Origin: DAOTVD01 sp034437075
Lineage (GTDB): Bacteria; Chloroflexota; Anaerolineae; Aggregatilineales; J027
Assembly: GCA_034437075.1 (NCBI GenBank)
Contig: DAOTVD010000150.1
Location: forward strand, 1 to 8,387
Direction of reading: 5' to 3'
DNA length: 8,387 nucleotides
A program made the position numbers and the translations under genes. The notes under the pieces are model-generated. The model made no database searches. It was not told the DNA's origin and saw only the letters and a list, made by a program, of their open reading frames with translations. Below, in pieces: positions 1 to 5,501 of the stretch (its first letter is position 1; every line of letters begins with the position of its first letter).

Positions 1-59
1 TGGGGTTGGTCGCCCATAGGCGCGTAAGATGCATGCAATTCAAAGGCTTTGTCTGGCAT
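1..59 (-). CDS. uvrB: UvrABC system protein B, N-terminal fragment (gene runs off left edge)
   Basis: The ATG is the complement of 57-59, and 19 codons are visible before the window ends: MPDKAFELHASYAPMGDQP. The F-L-x-S-x-x-P-x-GDQP pattern is the hallmark extreme N-terminus of UvrB, just before its Walker A helicase motif (which would lie outside the window). UvrB is the damage-verifying helicase-like subunit of nucleotide excision repair: it is loaded on DNA by UvrA and then recruits UvrC for incision. A GAGGA ribosome-binding site (complement of 64-68) lies 4 nt before the ATG and supports this start. A SOS-box-like operator and a promoter lie just upstream, as expected for a damage-inducible uvrB. 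Only the N-terminus is seen, so integrity of the rest cannot be judged. Confidence 0.82.
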   Translation of the reverse strand, partial: MPDKAFELHASYAPMGDQP

Positions 60-81
60 TGAGTCCTCGCTAGAAAGTTAT

Positions 82-93
82 GAACGCACGTTC
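82..93 (-). promoter_or_regulatory. SOS box (LexA operator) of uvrB
   Basis: The sequence GAACGCACGTTC has perfect 4-bp inverted half-sites GAAC and GTTC around a 4-bp spacer, matching the GAAC-N4-GTTC core of the Gram-positive (Bacillus DinR/LexA) SOS box. It lies 22 bp upstream of the uvrB ATG and immediately downstream of the predicted -10 hexamer, so it would cover the transcription start, a classic repressor position. uvrB is a LexA target in Bacillus and many other bacteria. The motif and position are seen directly; LexA binding is inferred. Confidence 0.75.
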
Positions 94-94
94 T

Positions 95-123
95 ATTTTA
101 GCCGATTTATCCTGATCTGACTA
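95..123 (-). promoter_or_regulatory. Predicted uvrB promoter
   Basis: On the minus strand TAGTCA (complement of 118-123, 4 of 6 matches to the -35 consensus) is followed after 17 bp by TAAAAT (complement of 95-100, 5 of 6 matches to the -10 consensus). Initiation would fall around 87-89, inside the GAAC-N4-GTTC operator, giving a leader of about 28 nt. The -35 is weak, so confidence rests mostly on spacing and on the operator. Confidence 0.5.
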
Positions 124-190
124 TGGGTAGTTTGGTGCGCTTCCCAAAATAAGCGCGGCAACTGTCCGCTTTAGCGAGGGTGCAATTGGC

Positions 191-221
191 AAAATAAAAA
201 TCTCCTACTTGTTAGGAGATT
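191..221 (-). terminator. Rho-independent terminator after the tRNA gene
   Basis: The arms 199-207 (AATCTCCTA) and 213-221 (TAGGAGATT) are perfect 9-bp inverted repeats around a 5-nt loop. On the minus strand the hairpin runs straight into TTTATTTT (complement of 191-198), a good U-tract. It lies 22 bp beyond the tRNA 3' end and insulates uvrB from tRNA and upstream operon transcripts. On the plus strand the following TCGTGTTTTC tract is much weaker, so the minus direction is favoured. Confidence 0.85.
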
Positions 222-243
222 CGTGTTTTCTGTCTAAGGTGAG

Positions 244-315
244 TGGCGACGGTAGGACTTGAACCTACAACCAATGGCTTATGAGTCCACTGCTCTGCCG
301 TTGAGCTACGTCGCC
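244..315 (-). tRNA. tRNA with CAU anticodon, probably elongator tRNA-Met
   Basis: The complement folds as a complete cloverleaf: acceptor GGCGACG/CGTCGCC, D-stem GCTC/GAGC, anticodon loop CTCATAA (anticodon CAU), T-stem GTAGG/CCTAC with loop TTCAAGT, and discriminator A at 244. The 3' CCA is not encoded (CTC follows). It is not the initiator, because the 1-72 pair is G-C and the anticodon stem lacks the three G-C pairs of initiator tRNA. Elongator Met is favoured because acceptor GGCGACG differs by one base from E. coli elongator tRNA-Met (GGCTACG). A lysidine-modified tRNA-Ile(CAU) cannot be excluded. The anticodon stem GTGGA/GCCAT has an odd A31-G39 mismatch next to the loop. The gene has its own promoter and terminator. 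Confidence 0.93.
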
Positions 316-327
316 AAGCTGGCAATC

Positions 328-355
328 ATTATAATCTACGCATCGAGGCTGTCAA
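328..355 (-). promoter_or_regulatory. Consensus sigma-70 promoter of the tRNA gene
   Basis: On the minus strand a perfect TTGACA (complement of 350-355) is followed after 16 bp by a perfect TATAAT (complement of 328-333). Initiation would fall about 5-6 nt before the mature tRNA 5' end at 315. The -35 lies only 8 bp past the stop codon of the membrane-protein gene ending at 364, so this tRNA has its own strong promoter while possibly also receiving read-through from that operon. Confidence 0.85.
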
Positions 356-363
356 TACACGAT

Positions 364-1881
364 CTAAGGCGTACACTGGATGGCATACACACGCATTTTC
401 CATGTTTCCGAAGCCGCGCCACGCGCTTCATTGGCAAATTCGTAAGGCGATTCGTAAACCACTTGCAAGCGGGGATCATCACGCGGCGCGGGGCGCTGGT
501 CCGGAAAGACCATCAACCATTGCGCGTTCCGTGCACAGATAAGTTGCATCAAAGCGGCATCGTTATTGATGATGGGCACGACTTCAGGGCTGACCAACCC
601 CGCCAGATCGAGCACATCGCGCGGCGCGTAATAACCGAGTGCGCCAATATCGTGCACTGCAAAGAGATCGTTCAGTGGAATGTTATCCTCAACCCAGCGG
701 GCGGTTTCGACCATTTCTGTGTTGATAATGCGTACATCGTTAGCATACGCTCCCGCGCCAATCCAGATGAAGGCGAGCAACACCCCCACTGTCGACAGCG
801 CTAAACTGCGCGTGACGACCCGCCCCACCGCGCTAAAGCGCGCAATGTGCAATATATGCAACCATCCGCCCACGCCATACAGCAATAACATCGGGATAAT
901 CGGCATGACATACCGCCCATGCTGAAAGCTAGCGGGCAAGCGCAGCGCGTACAGACTCAGATGCGCCACGGCATACACCAAAGGCAAGAGATAGACATAC
1001 TGGCGCGCTTGTATCAATTGCCTGATGCCGACCACCATACCCGGCAACAGAAGCAACTGAGCGCCGATGAAAGGCGGAATCAGCAAGCGCGTGTAATGCT
1101 GAGGCAATGAAAAGGCGTCGCGCTGGGGCGCAAACTGCGCGACCTTGGCGCTGGCGGTGCTAGGTAAGAGTTCGCCGCTTTGGGCATAATTCCAAATGAC
1201 ATAGGGCGCGACGACCACCCCGAAGCTTAGGGCCACCGCAACTGCCCAACGAAAATAGCCTTTGCCCCAATGCGTCACGAGCATCAACAAACCGGCAAGC
1301 CCCACCAACCCTACGCCTTCTGGCCGCGTGAGATAGAGCAGGCCGCCGAAAATGCCGACTAACCACCCGCCTTGCAGTCCGTCGGGGGTTGGGCTTTTTA
1401 TCGTCCGCCACACAACCGCTAGCGCAAGCGTCATATAGAGCATGGTTTCCATCCCGGAAGCCGCCGCCCAAATCAGCTGCCAGGTGAACAGGACGGTCAG
1501 GCCCGTCCCCCAACCGACCGCGCGCTGATTAGGGAAGGCATGTTCGGCGATCCGCGCCGCTAGTTCGGCCCCCAAACCTAGGGCCAGCGTACCCAGCACA
1601 TGGGCCCACAAAAACGGTGCTAAGCCCAGCGCATGGCCGATAGCCAGCAGCACGGTATAGAGGGGGGCCGTCGAAGCCGTACTGGCTTCACCAGGGACGA
1701 AAGCCCATTCGCCCGACTGGGCCAGGTTGCGCGCGTACGTTTGGTGAATCCAGGAGTCATCCAGCGGGAAGCCCATGGCGTGTTGTGTCGTCGCGCGCCA
1801 GACGAAAATACCCACCAACAGGGCTGCTCCGATGACGAAAAGACTAGCGCGGCGTGCAATCCACTGCGAATCGGTAAACAC
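364..1881 (-). CDS. Polytopic membrane protein, GT-C-type glycosyltransferase (GT39/ArnT-like)
   Basis: A 505-residue protein with about 10-12 membrane segments. The first helix (about residues 12-28) is followed by FPLDDSWIHQ with a DD pair at 41-42, the usual place for the catalytic or metal-binding acidic residue of GT-C enzymes, then ASTAPLY at 69-75. LTRPEG (184-189) and GRYVMPIIPM (from 322) are further motifs common in bacterial GT-C proteins. The C-terminus is a small soluble domain containing VHDIGALGYY (409-418) and ending in CTP. GT-C enzymes move sugars from polyprenyl-phosphate donors to acceptors on the outer membrane face; donor and acceptor are unknown here. Start: the frame is open to an ATG at 1917, but a GGAGGG (complement of 1891-1896) sits 9 nt before the GTG at 1881 and directly abuts another ATG at 1890, so the GTG is preferred. 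The gene overlaps the upstream gene by 38 bp and is probably in its operon. Confidence 0.82.
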   Translation of the reverse strand: MFTDSQWIARRASLFVIGAALLVGIFVWRATTQHAMGFPLDDSWIHQTYARNLAQSGEWAFVPGEASTASTAPLYTVLLAIGHALGLAPFLWAHVLGTLALGLGAELAARIAEHAFPNQRAVGWGTGLTVLFTWQLIWAAASGMETMLYMTLALAVVWRTIKSPTPDGLQGGWLVGIFGGLLYLTRPEGVGLVGLAGLLMLVTHWGKGYFRWAVAVALSFGVVVAPYVIWNYAQSGELLPSTASAKVAQFAPQRDAFSLPQHYTRLLIPPFIGAQLLLLPGMVVGIRQLIQARQYVYLLPLVYAVAHLSLYALRLPASFQHGRYVMPIIPMLLLYGVGGWLHILHIARFSAVGRVVTRSLALSTVGVLLAFIWIGAGAYANDVRIINTEMVETARWVEDNIPLNDLFAVHDIGALGYYAPRDVLDLAGLVSPEVVPIINNDAALMQLICARNAQWLMVFPDQRPAPRDDPRLQVVYESPYEFANEARGAASETWKMRVYAIQCTP

Positions 1882-3436
1882 GGGTATCATCCCTCCAATC
1901 ATCTGGCGTATCGCCATCTAGATGCATCATCGGGGCCAGAAAAGGCGGCGGTTCTGCATCATCGCGGATAAGTGGCCTAAAAGCTGGCGTTACGTTGCGG
2001 TCGATCACCAGATGCGTGATGCAATATCGTTCGGCAATTGCTAGGGCCGTGGCGAGCGATTCATCTGGCAAGGTGACCCCAGCATAGCCGGTATGGTAGT
2101 ACCAAGCCGCTGGATCATTGACCATGAGCCGCGCCTCGGCTGGCAAATCGGCGCTTATCGTCGCATAGGCTGAGCTTAAACGCTGGTTGCTTTGTTGGCC
2201 ATTCCAGGCGAAAACGCCCAAAATAACCGGCAAAAAGACCACTGCTATCCCAAATACCAATTGGGCCTCGCTCTGGCGCCAGCCCCGGCGTTTACCCAGC
2301 CAGGCGATAGCCGCATCCAGGCCCGCAAGGCCCAGCGCAATCCAAAACGGGTAGAGTGCGGCTGATGAATGAAATAAGCCACCGCGCATCCCTGGGTAGG
2401 TAAAGACGAAAGCCATCACGAGATGCAAACCCAGGGCATACCACATCATAGGCCGCCAAAATGGCTCGGCGCGGCGTATCCACAGCGCTAAGAGCGCAAA
2501 AGGCCCTAACAAAATCAATCCCTCTACCGCTAGCCAGGTTTGAAACGCCACCAGCGCGCCTTCTAAACGCGATTGGATGATGTTACCCAAGCCCCAATCG
2601 ACAAAAGCGCTGACGGGATAATCGGCAGGGTAGCTGAATAAATCATCATACCCCAGCAAAAAAGCCGTGTTAATGCCGCCTGCGGGCAAGGGTGCGCCGA
2701 TGACCGCCATATTGCGCATAAACCAGGGCAGCATCACCAGCAGATATGCAGCCAACAAAACCGAACCTTGCATAAGCCCTTCCCGCCAGGCCCGGTTCGC
2801 GACTGCACGCAAGCCTATCATCCATAGCCCCACCAACAGCAGCAATAGCCCATCGGCTCGCGTCAGGTGCGCTAGCGCGCTGAGCACCCCGGCCAACGCA
2901 TACCAGCGGATGGCCTGCGGCCCATTCGCCAGGCCCAGCGCGATGAGTGACCCCGCCCCCACCAACCCGAACAACACAAACGAATCGGTCGCCAGCCAAA
3001 ATGGCAGATAAAAGCCCCCGAATATGATGCTGAGACCAGCCACCCAGGCATGGCGCCGTTTGTTCTCCATCCGGTAGCCTAACCAAAAGCCGACCCAACT
3101 TAGGCCAATCAGCAAAGGTACAAAGGCCATTTGAGCGACGGAATAACTTGTCCCAAAAACGACCAGCGGCCCAGCGGCCCAGATCGAGGTCAATGGCATC
3201 CAATAGCGGTGGCTTTCGGCGGGTAATGCCTCCGGTGCATTGATATACATCCACAGATATTCGTCGGTTAAGCCAGCGCCGCGCGCTAGGCTGGCCGCCG
3301 CGTTATAATAGTAGTATGCGTCCGTATATCCTGGGCTGTCCTGAGCGGGTATGATAAAGAGACTCATACCAATGACAATCAATGCCAGGGTAGCCAAAGC
3401 GCGCCTATGTTCAGCAAGCGGTGGAAGGGGCTTCAT
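1844..3436 (-). CDS. Polytopic membrane protein, GT-C-type glycosyltransferase
   Basis: A 530-residue protein. The first helix (about 14-30) is followed by GYTDAYYYYNAAASL with an aspartate at 39 in the GT-C catalytic position, then SHRYWMPLTS (75-84), which recalls the H-x-x-x-PL motif of GT39-like families. ATDSF (149-153) carries a second acidic residue, and LTRADG (191-196) parallels LTRPEG of the next gene. Some ten helices reach to about residue 410, followed by a soluble extracytoplasmic domain of about 110 residues ending RVYRFAVDCTPR. The role is inferred as sugar transfer from a lipid carrier at the outer membrane face; the substrate is unknown. The ATG at 3436 overlaps the stop of the upstream gene as ATGA and has no clear Shine-Dalgarno, so translational coupling is likely. 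It is the middle gene of a three-gene minus-strand operon and a plausible distant paralogue of the 364-1881 product. Confidence 0.82.
   Translation of the reverse strand: MKPLPPLAEHRRALATLALIVIGMSLFIIPAQDSPGYTDAYYYYNAAASLARGAGLTDEYLWMYINAPEALPAESHRYWMPLTSIWAAGPLVVFGTSYSVAQMAFVPLLIGLSWVGFWLGYRMENKRRHAWVAGLSIIFGGFYLPFWLATDSFVLFGLVGAGSLIALGLANGPQAIRWYALAGVLSALAHLTRADGLLLLLVGLWMIGLRAVANRAWREGLMQGSVLLAAYLLVMLPWFMRNMAVIGAPLPAGGINTAFLLGYDDLFSYPADYPVSAFVDWGLGNIIQSRLEGALVAFQTWLAVEGLILLGPFALLALWIRRAEPFWRPMMWYALGLHLVMAFVFTYPGMRGGLFHSSAALYPFWIALGLAGLDAAIAWLGKRRGWRQSEAQLVFGIAVVFLPVILGVFAWNGQQSNQRLSSAYATISADLPAEARLMVNDPAAWYYHTGYAGVTLPDESLATALAIAERYCITHLVIDRNVTPAFRPLIRDDAEPPPFLAPMMHLDGDTPDDWRDDTRVYRFAVDCTPR
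1891..1896 (-). promoter_or_regulatory. Shine-Dalgarno sequence deciding the start of the 364-1881 gene
   Basis: The complement reads GGAGGG, a near-perfect anti-16S match, inside the 3' end of the preceding coding region. It is 9 nt from a GTG (1881), zero nt from an ATG (1890), and downstream of the ATGs at 1902 and 1917, neither of which has a visible ribosome-binding site. It therefore points to the GTG start, though experiment could place it differently. Confidence 0.55.
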
Positions 3437-4923
3437 GGGGTGCGTTGCTCCAAAATTGCGGCTTGTGCATCTTCATAGACCACTTGCCAGGCCGGGTCTT
3501 CACGCAAGAGCGTGGTCAATGCGGATTCATCGGGCAAAAACGCCCAGGTAATATCATACGTCTCGAAGATCGTTTGCCAATCGGATGTGCCGAGATAGGC
3601 GGCGAAATAATCGCCCAGAAACTCATCACCATACAGGTCTGTGCGCCCATCCACAAAAACGGGCCTATCCGGCTGAGTGAAAATAAGCATACCGCCCCAA
3701 TTATAATCATTGAGCATGTTCCCGCTGGGGCCTTGTTGGTCGATATACGCTAGCGCGTCCAGCGGAAAGACCTCCGCTTGCAGGTCGCGCACATTCTGCG
3801 GTTGTAGGTCGGAAACGATCTTCGCCGCCGCCGCTAGCAGGATAAGCCCCAAAAGCGCCCAGTTCAGCACCAGACGAAAGCCGCGCACTTGCTTCACTGG
3901 CCGCACCTGCCAGCCGCGTTCAGTGAGAAATGTATCCACCTGGCGCATGAGCACAGGCGTGGCGACTAACGCAAAGAGCGCGATATTTCGCCCAGCCCAT
4001 AGCGCGAGAAACAACATCCCGCACACCAGGCTCAGGTCGCTCCAGGCGATGCGCGCGCGCGTTAACCCACCAAAGCCGATGAGGCCAAACAACATCAATA
4101 CAAAAGGTAACAGCGAAATCTGCTTGAAATTCGGCGATTGCCATTCGCTGATAAAGAGATTCAGGGTTTGCAAGCCGGCTGTCTCGAAGGGATAAACCCA
4201 CATACGCGGCCCATATGGATTGATGACCAAGGTCAGGGCCGCTAGCCCCGTAAACAAGAGCAGCCGACCCAAGGGCCGCCAACCCAGGCTATCTTGGCGG
4301 TCGAGCACATTCCCGAATGCTTCGCCAATGACGAAGCCCATGATGATGATGAACGCGGCAATATACCCAGCGTGCAAATTGACCCATACCAGCGTGATGA
4401 TGGGTAGCGCCCATAATACAGCGCGGCCCCGCCATTTGTAGAGATACAGCACATACAGCACCAGCGCGCTAAGAAAAAACGTGAACATCTGCGGGCGTGG
4501 TGACCAAAAAACAGCCGCCGTCGCCGCCCCGATAACCAAGACAAATGACCGGCTATAGACCGTGCCTGTTCCCATCCGGTAGACTAGCCCCATTCCCAGG
4601 GTGCCTAGCGTCGCTGTAAAGAGCGCCAGCCCGACTGCGCCGCTATCCAGCGTGGTATGATTTCCGCCTGTGGCGCGATACACCAGGGTCATAATGGCTT
4701 GGCCGCCCCAACTGTGATTGATCCAGGTTTCACCATTTTGGGTGTAGGAATAGGTATCTTGGCGGACTAATTCACCCGTATCCAAAAATTGGCCCCCGGC
4801 GCGCAGATGCCACCAGGTATCGGTATCCAACGGCACCCGCACCGCCAGCGCAAAGAGCAAGATAAACAGTATCCAGAACGCCAAGCGCTCGATGGTCAAT
4901 GCACGGACCCAACCTTTGGCCAT
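3433..4923 (-). CDS. Polytopic membrane protein of the D-x-D-x-WWHL family, GT-C-like
   Basis: A 496-residue protein. The first helix (about 13-29) is followed by LDTDTWWHLRAGG (D33, D35) and QDTYSYTQNGETWINHSW (about 55-72), a signature of a widespread bacterial family of large uncharacterised membrane proteins resembling GT-C glycosyltransferases. Further motifs are RPQ (143-145), WVNLHAGY (180-187), NPYG (235-238) and RNIALF (312-317). The C-terminal soluble domain carries LNDYNWGG (404-411) and VDGRTDLYG (424-432), both typical of that family. Start: the frame is open to ATGs at 4959 and 5004, but the ATG at 4923 has GAGG (complement of 4929-4932) 5 nt upstream and gives a clean signal-anchor-like N-terminus, so it is preferred. 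It is the first gene of the minus-strand operon, divergent from the gene at 5071. Sugar transfer is inferred; substrates are unknown. Confidence 0.82.
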   Translation of the reverse strand: MAKGWVRALTIERLAFWILFILLFALAVRVPLDTDTWWHLRAGGQFLDTGELVRQDTYSYTQNGETWINHSWGGQAIMTLVYRATGGNHTTLDSGAVGLALFTATLGTLGMGLVYRMGTGTVYSRSFVLVIGAATAAVFWSPRPQMFTFFLSALVLYVLYLYKWRGRAVLWALPIITLVWVNLHAGYIAAFIIIMGFVIGEAFGNVLDRQDSLGWRPLGRLLLFTGLAALTLVINPYGPRMWVYPFETAGLQTLNLFISEWQSPNFKQISLLPFVLMLFGLIGFGGLTRARIAWSDLSLVCGMLFLALWAGRNIALFALVATPVLMRQVDTFLTERGWQVRPVKQVRGFRLVLNWALLGLILLAAAAKIVSDLQPQNVRDLQAEVFPLDALAYIDQQGPSGNMLNDYNWGGMLIFTQPDRPVFVDGRTDLYGDEFLGDYFAAYLGTSDWQTIFETYDITWAFLPDESALTTLLREDPAWQVVYEDAQAAILEQRTP

Positions 4924-5070
4924 ATTTGCCTCATTTCTCGGTGGTGCTGATACGCTCATAATGCTACCTGATCTGCCGACACCGGGCCAGCATCGCTTGT
5001 TCATCTTCTCTATAGCCGGGCAAGCATGAATGTGGTATTTTTGCTACGGATCATGAAATAAGGTGTAATT
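4924..5070. promoter_or_regulatory. Divergent intergenic region
   Basis: These 147 bp separate the minus-strand GT-C operon from the plus-strand pair and must hold both promoters, unless the minus-strand gene starts at one of the upstream ATGs (4959 or 5004). I found no convincing -35/-10 pair for either direction. Ribosome-binding sites are clear: GAGG (complement of 4929-4932) for the minus gene and AAGGTG (5060-5065) for the plus gene. A 12-bp direct repeat with one mismatch (4982-4993 and 5016-5027) could be a regulator site. Confidence 0.45.
4982..5027. repeat. 12-bp direct repeat in the divergent intergenic region
   Basis: CCGGGCCAGCAT (4982-4993) and CCGGGCAAGCAT (5016-5027) differ at one base, and their starts are 34 bp apart. 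Their place between divergent genes makes a regulator site possible, but a chance repeat of this size is not excluded. Confidence 0.5.
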
Positions 5071-5499
5071 ATGTCATATACGATGCAAAGCTTGTCCGAT
5101 GAAGTTGTTTATATTACTTGGCATGCGTCCCCCGCCATTGGTTCAGATGTTGAAACACAATTTATGCGAGATATACAAAAGATTTTGGATGAGGCAACGG
5201 TGCCGCAGTATTTCTTATCCGACCTGCGCCGAGGCCGTATCGGTAACGTGAAGGTGCTACATCGCCTGAGCAAAATAGCAGATCATCCGTTGTGGGGTGG
5301 CGGCGCGTCATTCAGCCAAGACCCCTTAACTTCGATGTTTGTCGAGGTATTTGCCGGGTTTGTGAAAACGGCAGCCCAGCGTTCCGATGGCATTTTTAAT
5401 TCCCCTGAAGAAGCAATTGCCCATTTAGATAGCTTACGCCCCGGCCTAGCCGAAAGTATCCAATGGGCCACGGTTATTCCTAGCGAAGCGAACCGCTAA
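5071..5499 (+). CDS. Small soluble protein with STAS/SpoIIAA-like pattern, function unknown
   Basis: A 142-residue protein with no signal peptide, membrane segment or cysteine. Its pattern is a short beta start (VVYITWHASP, 12-21), an amphipathic helix (about 25-42), a beta strand with a conserved-looking DLRRGR (51-56), a helix, a central VEVFAGFVKTAAQ (about 91-103), and IFNSPEEAIAHLDSL (108-122). Strand-helix-strand followed by L-x-D-x-R and a late F-x-S-x-E-E-A-x-x-x-L motif resembles SpoIIAA-like/STAS proteins, which usually act as protein-interaction or regulatory domains; this is a fold guess, not a firm assignment. AAGGTG (5060-5065) 5 nt before the ATG supports the start. The next gene begins 2 bp after its stop, so the two are almost certainly co-transcribed. 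It has no obvious catalytic motif. Confidence 0.85.
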   Translation: MSYTMQSLSDEVVYITWHASPAIGSDVETQFMRDIQKILDEATVPQYFLSDLRRGRIGNVKVLHRLSKIADHPLWGGGASFSQDPLTSMFVEVFAGFVKTAAQRSDGIFNSPEEAIAHLDSLRPGLAESIQWATVIPSEANR

Positions 5500-5501
5500 A
5501 C

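Noticed and set aside
148..175. Possible hairpin AAGCG…CGCTT
   Set aside because: Only 5 bp of stem with a loop of about 11 nt and no U-tract; not distinguishable from chance.
259..804. Plus-strand open frame of 181 codons
   Set aside because: It runs through the tRNA gene and antisense to the conserved membrane-protein gene; its product has no membrane or domain signature and reads as a shadow frame.
2667..3254. Long open frames on both strands overlapping the 1844-3436 gene
   Set aside because: They are out-of-frame shadows of a gene with clear GT-C motifs; the products are basic and low-complexity.
3710..4195. Plus-strand open frame of 161 codons
   Set aside because: Antisense to the DTDTWWHL-family gene, with a serine/arginine-rich product typical of a reverse-frame artefact.
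4924..5004. N-terminal extension of the DTDTWWHL-family protein from ATG 5004 or 4959
   Set aside because: The extension is hydrophilic, and neither ATG has as good a Shine-Dalgarno as the one at 4923; the 4959 start remains possible.
5047..5069. TTGCTA-17-TGTAAT as promoter for the gene at 5071
   Set aside because: Initiation would fall inside or past the ATG, and the clear Shine-Dalgarno at 5060-5065 would then not be transcribed.
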